A stretch of 35,110 nt of DNA from DATGMS01 sp035303945 (GTDB taxonomy: Bacteria; Bacteroidota; Bacteroidia; Cytophagales; Cyclobacteriaceae), in the NCBI GenBank assembly GCA_035303945.1, contig DATGQZ010000022.1, positions 1-35,110 on the forward strand. Direction: 5' to 3'. The translations under genes were made by a program, and so were the position numbers. This document shows, piece by piece, positions 8,283 through 15,449 of the stretch; the first letter of the stretch is position 1, and each line of letters opens with the position of its first letter. The notes below the pieces were generated by a model. The model did not search any database. It was not told where the DNA came from and saw only the letters and a list, made by a program, of their open reading frames with translations.

Positions 8283-9445
8283 ACAGAGAACTTGTAAATG
8301 CAAGTTTGTGTGTAGGTCTCTCTTGGATTTAACACCACAGAGGGAAAATTGGGTTGGTTGGGCGAGTCTGGAAAGTGCTGGGTTTCTAAGCAGAAAGCGC
8401 CACGTTTGATATAGCTCTTACCGCCCTTACCCTTTTCTCCATTCAGGAAATTTCCGCCGTAGAACTGCACTCCGGGCTCATCAGTATATACCTCCATTAT
8501 TCGGCCATTCTCTGGAACAACCACTCTAGCGGCTAATTGTGGCCGATTGTTCCCTTCTTCTTTATTGAGCACCCAGTTGTGGTCATACCCTCCGGCAAAT
8601 TTCAGCTGTTCAAAATCTGCATCCACCCTCTCACCTATGAGATGGGGAGTGGTGAAGTCCATAGGAGTACCAGCCACCTGAGCAATTTCCCCCGTCGGAA
8701 TCAAAACATCATTTACAGGTGTGAAGGCATCGGCATTGATATACATCTGGTGATTTAGCACATCTCCATTTCCGGCGCCATTAAGATTAAAGAAGGAGTG
8801 ATGCGTGAGATTGACAATCGTTGGCTTGTCTGTCTCTGCTTCATAATCAATCCTGAACTCGTTGTCGTCCGTAAGTTCGTAGGTCATCTTCACCTTGAGG
8901 TTGCCTGGAAAGCCTCCGTGCCCATCTTCAGATACATAGGAAAATACTAACTTTTGGTCCGTAGCTTCCTCAACGTTCCACATAACCAAATGATAACCGC
9001 CAGGCCAGCCGTGCAAGTTGTTTGGACCGTTATTGGCTTCCAGTTTAAACGTTTCACCGTTTAAAGTGAACTGGGCGTTAGCAATTCGATTACCAAATCG
9101 CCCAATGGGAGCACCATAATAACTGTTGGGGGTGTTGATATAGGTATCAAGATCATCATAGCCCAAAACAACATCGTCGAAGTTGCCATCCCTGTCAGGG
9201 ACATACAAGGAGATGACGCGGGCGCCAAAATTGGTGACATCCATCTCCAAACCGTTGGCATTTTTTAGTTTAAACAATTTGGCTTCTCCTTCGGGTAAAG
9301 TCTTGGTAAATTTTGATTCCTCCATAGTTGAATGTGTATAATTTGTCTTGTTTTCTGTTGTGGTTGAGGCCTCGGTGTTTTCGTGCTTGCTGTTGCACGA
9401 ATAAGCAATTGCAAGGGCTAAACCAAAGGTAAGGTAATGTTTCAT
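8273..9445 (-). CDS. galM: Galactose mutarotase (aldose 1-epimerase), lipoprotein form
   Basis: Interconverts alpha and beta anomers of galactose and other aldoses (EC 5.1.3.3). The 390-residue protein is longer than cytosolic GalM (about 340) because of a lipoprotein signal with lipobox IAYSC (Cys 17) and a low-complexity linker, so it should act in the envelope. Family landmarks: GAPIGRFGNRIANAQF (112-126), NNLHGW (142-147), VNLTHHSFFNL (211-221) with the catalytic His region, GGYDHNWVL (286-293) and FCLETQHFPDSPN (351-363) with the catalytic Glu at 354. All key residues appear intact. It stands alone between spacers; its context with a lactonase suggests extracytoplasmic sugar processing. 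Confidence 0.96.
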   Translation of the reverse strand: MKHYLTFGLALAIAYSCNSKHENTEASTTTENKTNYTHSTMEESKFTKTLPEGEAKLFKLKNANGLEMDVTNFGARVISLYVPDRDGNFDDVVLGYDDLDTYINTPNSYYGAPIGRFGNRIANAQFTLNGETFKLEANNGPNNLHGWPGGYHLVMWNVEEATDQKLVFSYVSEDGHGGFPGNLKVKMTYELTDDNEFRIDYEAETDKPTIVNLTHHSFFNLNGAGNGDVLNHQMYINADAFTPVNDVLIPTGEIAQVAGTPMDFTTPHLIGERVDADFEQLKFAGGYDHNWVLNKEEGNNRPQLAARVVVPENGRIMEVYTDEPGVQFYGGNFLNGEKGKGGKSYIKRGAFCLETQHFPDSPNQPNFPSVVLNPRETYTQTCIYKFSVEG

Positions 9446-9795
9446 TGAAATTCAATTTATGGTTATAGTAAGGTTTTTTGTATTTCTCCATCGAAGAATT
9501 AAATTCACATTGTTTAATTGCTTCAAATAGCATTTAGAATCTTTCGTATTCAGCCATCGAAGATATAAAAAATTCAACTTTACCATCATGATCACCGTCT
9601 AAAAAAGCAAATTTTACCAGTTCCGGATGCGTACTGATAGTTCATAGAGCAGAAGTGTTGACCCCGATAGCTTCTATCAGAACGCCACTTCCGAATTATT
9701 TTAATTAATTCGTAAATTGGAAACAGCGTTTCCTAAATAGAATATTAGCTGTTCAACAAACTATGAAGAGCTAGTTCACTCTTAAAAAAGCATCC
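9446..9795. other. 350-base divergent intergenic region (galM / tfoX-like)
   Basis: Holds the promoters of the divergent mutarotase and TfoX-like genes, though no exact TANNTTTG box was found. A 10-base word CCATCGAAGA occurs twice, at 9488-9497 and 9554-9563 (66 bases apart). A nested inverted repeat lies at 9652-9691: outer arms GAAGTG/CACTTC, inner GATAG-CTT-CTATC. A short open frame that looks like a gene remnant is listed separately. Confidence 0.5.
9534..9641 (-). pseudogene. Possible gene remnant with EF-hand-like word
   Basis: An open minus-strand frame without a start codon near its beginning encodes about 35 residues including ELVKFAFLDGDHDGKVEFF and ends AEYERF-stop. DGDHDG resembles the first half of an EF-hand loop and the codons look natural. 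It is bounded upstream by TGA. It may be the decayed 3' end of a lost gene, or chance. Confidence 0.25.
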
Positions 9796-10155
9796 ATGTC
9801 TTACGACAATCCCCTAGCTGCTCGTGTACACGACTACCTAAGCCAGAAGGAAGAAATCCGTGTAGTAGAAAAAAAGATGTTTGGTGGGCTGGCATTTATG
9901 GTGAATGGAAAAATGTGTATCAACGTCTCTGGCAACCGATTGATGTGTAGATTTGATCCTGCACTAACCGAGCAGTTGTCTCATCGACAGGGATTTAATC
10001 CTATGGTAATGAAGGGTAAAAGCTACAAAGGTTACTGCTATGTGACACCTGAGGGATATCTGGGTGAGGGTGATTTCAGTTTCTGGATAGAACTGTGCCT
10101 CAGCTATAATAAAGATGCTCCGATTGCAAAGCAGAGAAACCCTAAACAGCGCTGA
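9796..10155 (+). CDS. TfoX N-terminal domain protein
   Basis: A 119-residue protein covering essentially one TfoX/Sxy N-terminal domain. The pattern is clear: VVEKKMFGGLAFMVNGKMCINV (the MFGG...F...G.m motif), then LMCRFDPALTEQL, and the G-x-x-W-x-E-type end seen as GEGDFSFWIELCLSYNKDAP. Stand-alone domains of this type are widespread in Bacteroidota and are not known to control competence; the name comes from Haemophilus/Vibrio TfoX, which also has a C-terminal domain missing here. The role is unknown. It is followed after 107 bases by the acetolactate decarboxylase gene on the same strand. Confidence 0.85.
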   Translation: MSYDNPLAARVHDYLSQKEEIRVVEKKMFGGLAFMVNGKMCINVSGNRLMCRFDPALTEQLSHRQGFNPMVMKGKSYKGYCYVTPEGYLGEGDFSFWIELCLSYNKDAPIAKQRNPKQR

Positions 10156-10262
10156 GCAAACCCATTCTGTTGTTGCGGCGCCAACACAAATCCTAAATTT
10201 GGGAATTTTTATACTCCCAAGCGTGTCTTTTCTACGGATAACGACTGAATACATTCATCAAC

Positions 10263-10979
10263 ATGATCATACGGGATATTCTTAAAATTTTTGCAACAGC
10301 AACCTTAGCAAGTTGTAGTGGCTCACTATCGCAAAATAACCCTGAGGTAGCGGTAGTTGGAGCCATGAAAGATGTGATGTGGAAAGGAGAACTTCATGGG
10401 AAGATATATCTGGACACCCTCTCCGACAGGAGCGATTTATATGGGTTAGGGCCTTTAGAATACCTGAAGGGGGAGATTATGGTTCTTGATGGCATATCTT
10501 ATCAATCTACAGTTAGGCCTGAGGGAAAGATTTTAGTGGACGAAAATTCAAATATAAGGGCCCCATTTTTTGCCTATGCACGCATTTCGGAGTGGCACGA
10601 GCGAATGCTTCCCGATTCTATTCTGACCATGAAGCAACTGGAGGCATATCTGGATGCAATCAAGCCACCGACCGAAGATCCTTTTATGTTTAAACTTTCC
10701 GGTGTAGTCGATCAGGCAGTCATACACGTGCTGAATCTTCCCGAGGGCGCCTCGGTAAGTTCCCCCGCAGAAGCTCATCAAGGCCAGGTAGATTATTCGA
10801 TCAGTAATGATGAGGTAGATATTGTGGGCTTTTTTTCCACAGCCCATCAGACTATATTCACGCACCATGACACTTTTCTGCATATGCACCTCATTACCAA
10901 GGATCAACAACAGATGGGACATCTGGACGAGATGCAGCTTCAAGCAGGGAGCGCGACGCTTTTTCTACCCTTTGAATAG
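10263..10979 (+). CDS. Acetolactate decarboxylase family protein with lipoprotein signal
   Basis: Acetolactate decarboxylase converts 2-acetolactate to acetoin (EC 4.1.1.5). The 238-residue protein shows the family's LGPLEYLKGEIMVLDG block (62-77; Glu 71 matches the conserved Glu) and a C-terminal zinc site seen as HMH (207-209) and GHLD (His 220). The N-terminus carries a hydrophobic segment and lipobox TLASC (Cys 18), so the protein should be exported and lipidated, unlike the cytosolic BudA/AlsD of acetoin producers; the Brevibacillus enzyme is also exported. From memory of the family, the Arg in the canonical TRTVP-like segment, which contacts substrate, is not apparent here: the matching stretch is VIHVLNLP (153-160). 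Zinc binding is thus well supported and the exact reaction less so. No acetolactate synthase or acetoin genes are adjacent. Confidence 0.85.
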   Translation: MIIRDILKIFATATLASCSGSLSQNNPEVAVVGAMKDVMWKGELHGKIYLDTLSDRSDLYGLGPLEYLKGEIMVLDGISYQSTVRPEGKILVDENSNIRAPFFAYARISEWHERMLPDSILTMKQLEAYLDAIKPPTEDPFMFKLSGVVDQAVIHVLNLPEGASVSSPAEAHQGQVDYSISNDEVDIVGFFSTAHQTIFTHHDTFLHMHLITKDQQQMGHLDEMQLQAGSATLFLPFE

Positions 10980-11131
10980 CCTAAATTGTTAGCACATCGA
11001 GGGCTAAACAGTTTGCTCCCTGCGGATTACAAAACAAACCTTTCTGGATGAGATAATACCAGAGGCAACTTCTTCTGTGAAGGAAACAATATAACGAAGG
11101 GAGAAATACAATAGTAATACAAGAACAAGGG

Positions 11132-11182
11132 TTTGTGCTTACCTGAAGACATTCAATTTCTTTATTTTTTGGTAAGCACAAA
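11132..11182. repeat. Perfect 12-bp inverted repeat between convergent genes
   Basis: Arms TTTGTGCTTACC (11132-11143) and GGTAAGCACAAA (11171-11182) are exact complements with a 27-base loop. The right arm shares two bases with the next hairpin. It lies downstream of the acetolactate decarboxylase gene (+) and of the lipocalin gene (-); it may be part of a termination or RNA-end structure. Confidence 0.55.
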
Positions 11183-11215
11183 AAGCAAAGCCAAGTGCAT
11201 CCTGGCTTTGCTTTT
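11181..11215. terminator. Bidirectional rho-independent terminator
   Basis: AAAAGCAAAGCCA (11181-11193) and TGGCTTTGCTTTT (11203-11215) form a perfect 13-bp stem with a 9-base loop and an A/T-rich foot, usable on both strands. It lies 11 bases after the lipocalin stop codon (minus) and also serves the convergent plus-strand gene. Confidence 0.8.
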
Positions 11216-11226
11216 CGCGGTCGTAT

Positions 11227-11769
11227 CTATTCGTTAACCCTATCATGCGATCCATACACCAAATCGCTTGTGTCGTACCCGATTTCTTGGGCTATCTGCA
11301 GATAACGATTTTTCACATCTTCTGGAATGGTAGGTTTTCGGGAGAGGATCCATAGGTTTTTAAGATCATCACCAGCCACCAACACATATTGGTAATCCGG
11401 ATCAATTTCGATAATGTTATAGCCTGAATAAAAAGGTCCAAAAAAAGACACCTTCAATCGACCTTCGTTCAGGTCTCCTACAGGCTTGGCTTTTCCGACG
11501 CTTTCCTTCCATTTCTGCTTAACAACATCATATCCTCGATTTACTACCCTAATGCTTCCGTCATCGTTGAAGCTATACTCAGCTGTGACATTGTTCAGGT
11601 TCTTTTCCCATTTAAAATCCTTCCTTGCAATTTCAAACCACTTTCCCACGTAATTGTCCAGATCAAAAGGTTTTACCGCCGTAGCCCCTTTTGGAATAGA
11701 GGCGCAGGAAGAGGCGAAAGCAACAGCAGCGACGCCCATTGCCAGGGCTATTATCCATCTTATTCTCAT
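11227..11769 (-). CDS. blc: Blc-type bacterial lipocalin lipoprotein
   Basis: A 180-residue outer-membrane-type lipocalin. It has a signal peptide and lipobox (AFASSC). The first lipocalin motif with invariant GxW follows as DLDNYVGKWFEIAR, then the beta strands (NVTAEYSFNDDGSIRVVNRG), the strand of motif 2 (YQYVLVAGDDLKNLWILSR; canonical Y.y.lv...d..ylWiLsR) and the C-terminal helix (VKNRYLQIAQEIGYDTSDL). Blc-family proteins bind fatty acids or lysophospholipids and help maintain the envelope under stress. It starts 12 bases downstream of the photolyase stop, so the two are likely co-transcribed, a pairing in line with stress or light protection. Confidence 0.95.
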   Translation of the reverse strand: MRIRWIIALAMGVAAVAFASSCASIPKGATAVKPFDLDNYVGKWFEIARKDFKWEKNLNNVTAEYSFNDDGSIRVVNRGYDVVKQKWKESVGKAKPVGDLNEGRLKVSFFGPFYSGYNIIEIDPDYQYVLVAGDDLKNLWILSRKPTIPEDVKNRYLQIAQEIGYDTSDLVYGSHDRVNE

Positions 11770-11781
11770 TGTCCTTTAAAT

Positions 11782-13083
11782 TTAAATTAATGCTTTTTTG
11801 TAAATCTCTAGGGCCCGTTTCCGGGCAAAATCATGGTCAACCATAGGGAATGCATAGGCTTGCGGGTATTCCTTCACCCACTTTTTCACATAAGCTTCTT
11901 GGGGATCAAATTTTTTAGCCTGCGTCCAAGGATTGAAAATACGAAAATAAGGTGCAGCGTCACAACCACCTCCAGCGGCCCATTGCCAGTTCCCATTATT
12001 GGAGGCCAAATCGTAATCCAGAAGCTTTTCAGCAAAATATGCTTCACCCCACCGCCAGTCGATCAGCAGATGTTTAACCAAAAAACTTGCCACAATCATC
12101 CTTACCCTGTTGTGCATCCAGCCGGTTTCGTTAAGCTGCCTCATACCTGCATCTACAATTGGATATCCGGTTTGCCCTTTGCACCACATCTCAAACTCTT
12201 CTTCATCGTTACGCCAAAGGATACGATCATACTGTATCTTAAAACTTTGGTCCGTCACTCGCGGGAAGTGATATAAGATCATCATGAAAAATTCTCTCCA
12301 TATCAATTCGTTGAGCCAAGCCTCGCTGTGTTGCTTAGCCAATCTTACCAGCTCGCGCACACTCATCAAACCAAACCTCAAATATACGCCCACACGACTA
12401 GTTCCTTCCGTGGACGGTAGGTCTCGGGTGTGCTGGTACCCTTCGATAAGCTCCCTTGACAACAGGGGCAACAGGGGTGGCAAAGTGGCTTCTTCAAATC
12501 CTATCTCTTCTAAATTGATAAGCGGAATTGGGACCATCTGTAGGAGGTTCACCAGCTGATCTTCACTGTTATAATGCTGATTGCTTTGGGAAAAATAGCG
12601 TGCTTTCCAACGACGACTGTATGGAGTGAACACGGTATACGGAGTACCATCGGATTTTACCACCTCTGATTTTTCGAAAATAACCTGATCTTTAAACGTA
12701 TGAAAGCCAATATTTTTGGATGCTAAAAAGTCCTTTATCTGTTCATCGCGTGCGATGGCATACGGTTCGTAGTCATGATTAATAAAGACATTTTCAATAT
12801 CATATTTCTCAACTAGCTGTTGGAATGCCTGCAATGGCGTGGCATACACTGTGAAGAGCGTAGAGCCCAAAGCAAACAGCTTCCTTTGAAGTTGCGAAAG
12901 TGTATGGTGAATAAAGGTGACTCTTCTATCCTTTTTATCCGACAACTGGGATAGAATATGAGGATCAAAGATAAACACTATCAATACAGGCCGGTTGGCT
13001 TGCAGCGCCCTGTGCAAGGCATGATGATCATGTAAACGCAGGTCTCTCCGGATCCAACAGATATTTATGGTTGGCTTGGGCAT
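11782..13083 (-). CDS. phrB: Deoxyribodipyrimidine photolyase (cryptochrome/photolyase family)
   Basis: Uses blue light and reduced FAD to split UV-induced pyrimidine dimers (EC 4.1.99.3). The 433-residue length fits class I CPD photolyases. The N-terminal alpha/beta antenna domain begins INICWIRRDLRLHDHHAL. The C-terminal FAD domain shows LNELIWREFFMMILYHFP, GYPIVDAGMRQLNETGWMHN, MIVASFLVKHLLIDWRWGE, then the flavin- and dimer-binding core LASNNGNWQWAAGGG followed by APYFRIFNPWTQAKKFDP, including conserved Trp residues of the electron-transfer chain. The gene appears complete and intact. It lies upstream of, and probably in operon with, the lipocalin gene. Confidence 0.96.
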   Translation of the reverse strand: MPKPTINICWIRRDLRLHDHHALHRALQANRPVLIVFIFDPHILSQLSDKKDRRVTFIHHTLSQLQRKLFALGSTLFTVYATPLQAFQQLVEKYDIENVFINHDYEPYAIARDEQIKDFLASKNIGFHTFKDQVIFEKSEVVKSDGTPYTVFTPYSRRWKARYFSQSNQHYNSEDQLVNLLQMVPIPLINLEEIGFEEATLPPLLPLLSRELIEGYQHTRDLPSTEGTSRVGVYLRFGLMSVRELVRLAKQHSEAWLNELIWREFFMMILYHFPRVTDQSFKIQYDRILWRNDEEEFEMWCKGQTGYPIVDAGMRQLNETGWMHNRVRMIVASFLVKHLLIDWRWGEAYFAEKLLDYDLASNNGNWQWAAGGGCDAAPYFRIFNPWTQAKKFDPQEAYVKKWVKEYPQAYAFPMVDHDFARKRALEIYKKALI

Positions 13084-13142
13084 CAGATCAAATGATTTTT
13101 CGCTAGCAACGCAAATCCCCTGCCGACTCCAGTTGCTTCAGG

Positions 13143-14114
13143 CTACTGTAAGATCCGAATCACTACATTGCCTATCTTTTGACCACTTTCCACATAGTGG
13201 TAAGCTTGTACAATCTCTTCCAGCGGATAGATGCGACCTATCAAGGGCTTGAATTTGCCTGCCTCAGCCAGGCGCGTAAGAAATACTAAATCCTGCTGGT
13301 TTATTGAAGGTATGGGAAAAAGCACTTTCTTGCCTTTCTTAAACTTTGAAGCTAAAGCTAACAAAACGTTTTCTGCTCGTTTGCCAAGTTCTGTAGAGAT
13401 ATAGTAACCATTGTCTTTCAAAATGGACTTGCATTGGTCGAAGGAACTTTTACCCACAGCATCAAATACGAGATCATAGCATTCTTCAACTGCGGTAAAA
13501 TCATGTAAATTGTAGGCAATGGCACTATCTGCTCCCAGGGAAAGCAGAAGGTCCTGGTGTTGTTCATGACAAACGGCTGTTACCTCCGCGCCAAAATATT
13601 TTGCCAGTTGAACAGCTGCAGAACCTATTGCTCCTGTTCCACCGTTGACGAGGACTTTGTCACCCTGCTTGACCTTCGCAGCACGTAGATTGCATAAAGC
13701 ATAATGTGCTCCCTCTGTCAAAGCCGCCGCCTGCTCCAAAGATAGATTAGACGGAGCGAGGGTCACGACATCCTCTGCTTTCACGATGTACGCTGCATGA
13801 CCGCCAAACCGGTAATCATCGTAGCCCACTACCTTGTCTCCAATCTGAAATTTGCTCACCTCGGTTCCCACCTCTTCCACAATCCCGGCAAATTCACAAC
13901 CTAAAACCTTAAACTTCGGCTTGAACAAGCCACTAAAAAACCGCGAAATAAAATAGGCCGCGCTTCTAAAGCCGCAATCTGTTCTGTTTACGGTGGTTGC
14001 TGCCACTCTGATCAACAACTGCTTTTTGGAGGGAACAGGTTTTGGAACCTCCATGAGACGCACCACCTCCGGAGGTCCATATTGCTCATGGACAGCAGCA
14101 AGCATATTTCTCAT
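13143..14114 (-). CDS. NAD(P)-dependent MDR oxidoreductase (quinone oxidoreductase-like)
   Basis: A 323-residue medium-chain dehydrogenase/reductase. The N-terminal GroES-like domain carries EVVRLMEVPKPVPSKKQLLIRV and a TVNRTDCGFRS segment; the Rossmann domain has KVLVNGGTGAIGSAAVQLAK with the glycine-rich turn, then LGADSAIAYN and DLVFDAVGKSSF. The catalytic zinc cysteine/histidine set of alcohol dehydrogenases is not evident, which fits the zinc-independent quinone oxidoreductase branch (although GCEFAG is retained). Substrate unknown. The start could be Met 4 (MLAAVHEQYG), which better matches the family; the first ATG is kept. It is 59 bases upstream of the photolyase gene on the same strand. 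Confidence 0.9.
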   Translation of the reverse strand: MRNMLAAVHEQYGPPEVVRLMEVPKPVPSKKQLLIRVAATTVNRTDCGFRSAAYFISRFFSGLFKPKFKVLGCEFAGIVEEVGTEVSKFQIGDKVVGYDDYRFGGHAAYIVKAEDVVTLAPSNLSLEQAAALTEGAHYALCNLRAAKVKQGDKVLVNGGTGAIGSAAVQLAKYFGAEVTAVCHEQHQDLLLSLGADSAIAYNLHDFTAVEECYDLVFDAVGKSSFDQCKSILKDNGYYISTELGKRAENVLLALASKFKKGKKVLFPIPSINQQDLVFLTRLAEAGKFKPLIGRIYPLEEIVQAYHYVESGQKIGNVVIRILQ

Positions 14115-14157
14115 AAAAATGAATTGATATTGCCCCTATGAATATATGCAAAAAACT

Positions 14158-14179
14158 ACCGATTCTAAAAAAATCCGGT
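14158..14179 (-). terminator. Terminator after the DUF922-like gene
   Basis: On the minus strand ACCG(G)ATT and AATCGGT form a 7-bp stem with one bulged G, followed by AGTTTTTTGC. It lies just after the stop codon at 14182. Confidence 0.55.
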
Positions 14180-14181
14180 AA

Positions 14182-15321
14182 TCACTTAACGTTTAAGCGC
14201 TCCAGCTCAACCTCTATCCATTTGTTCCACTTTTCTTGAGCCGCCGTATCAATGCCGTGATTGGTTTCCGCATCATACTGGTCCTGAAGCTTGTTCATTT
14301 CCCTATAAGTCTCTACATAATAATACCCTAACATATCGTCGTAATCTTCAGGACTAAGCGGCGTTGCCAGCAGCTTTTGCTTAAAACGTTCAACTACTAT
14401 TTTAACAATATCGAAATGTCTTTGTTCATGGTTTAAACCGTAGTCGTTGGCTGCACCCTTTTTTACCCAGGAAGAGTTTTTCAACATATATACCCTGGTT
14501 TCAATATGATACTGCAGCACCCCATCTACTACCTCGCTCTTTCCTGTCCAAGAAAAACTCGGAAATATGGATGCAGCATATTGGTTAGGTCTGGGAGCAG
14601 CCCGAAAGTCATCCCAAACCAAAGGCCTATCTACTGCATAATATACCGTATCTTCATCCGGATTGGAGATATAGTCGGTAAATACCACTTTTACCTCGGT
14701 TGCCAGCAAAGGATGTGAGCTTACATTCTTATCCATCCATTGGTTTAGATATGCTAGAGCATTGCCCAAAGACTTTCTCATACCGGGTTCCAAATCAAAG
14801 GCTTGATGAACAGAACGTTTGTAACGCATACCTCCTTTAAAGGTGACCAAGTGGTAATTCTCCGATTTTCCTTTTAAGTCAAAGGCCATTTGGAGAACCA
14901 GCTCTCCATTGACTATTCCTGTCTCCCCGGGGACTTCCCGCACATTGAATTCCTGCAGTCGCACAACCACGGGGCGAAGATCCCGATTACGGGGAAGGCT
15001 GCTGTAGATAAAGCTTTCAATAGCAGCTTTTCCGCCGCCAGCCAGATCAACAGGTTGGGGTTTGGCAGACACCGTTCCAGGCGGAATCAGCCAGGCTACT
15101 GCAGCGGAGTTTTTTCGTTCATCTACAAAACCCTCAATATAAAATTCATCGGGAGTGAAGGATAATCGCTCCATCCGCAAAACAATGGGGTCCTGAAGGA
15201 TGCTTCCCGCTGAGGAGCTATAAAATGCAATTTGGAAAAGAAGTAGAAACAGCAGTCTTTTGACGGCTGTAAAGTAGATAAGGAAGGTTTTATTCAAGTT
15301 ATTGCGACGGTTAACGGCCAA
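14182..15321 (-). CDS. Exported DUF922-like protein with HEQ-x-H motif
   Basis: About 379 residues with a hydrophobic N-terminal export segment (KRLLFLLLFQIAFYSSSAG). The C-terminal half contains RPLVWDDFRAAPRPNQYAAS, a strand-rich stretch, and NHEQRHFDIVKIVVERFKQKL. The HEQRHFDI word matches the HExxHF-type motif of DUF922 family proteins, thought to be zinc-dependent peptidases; this remains a prediction. The N-terminal half has no family I recognise. There is no ATG at the start: the first codon used is TTG at 15321, and a later TTG (15297) is possible, so the start is uncertain. It ends 67 bases before the MDR gene. Confidence 0.75.
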   Translation of the reverse strand: MAVNRRNNLNKTFLIYFTAVKRLLFLLLFQIAFYSSSAGSILQDPIVLRMERLSFTPDEFYIEGFVDERKNSAAVAWLIPPGTVSAKPQPVDLAGGGKAAIESFIYSSLPRNRDLRPVVVRLQEFNVREVPGETGIVNGELVLQMAFDLKGKSENYHLVTFKGGMRYKRSVHQAFDLEPGMRKSLGNALAYLNQWMDKNVSSHPLLATEVKVVFTDYISNPDEDTVYYAVDRPLVWDDFRAAPRPNQYAASIFPSFSWTGKSEVVDGVLQYHIETRVYMLKNSSWVKKGAANDYGLNHEQRHFDIVKIVVERFKQKLLATPLSPEDYDDMLGYYYVETYREMNKLQDQYDAETNHGIDTAAQEKWNKWIEVELERLNVK

Positions 15322-15449
15322 TAGAGCAGTAAGCAGAAACTTCCATGCTCATTGTTAAAACGGAAACCAAAAAGTTTAGGTTCAATAAGTTGTTGGGGAA
15401 AAGCATTGAATCTAAATGATTTTCAGCCTGTTTGATCTATCTGAATCAA

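Noticed and set aside
9796..10155. TfoX-like protein as a competence regulator
   Set aside because: Only the N-terminal domain is present, and such stand-alone proteins in Bacteroidota are not known to control DNA uptake.
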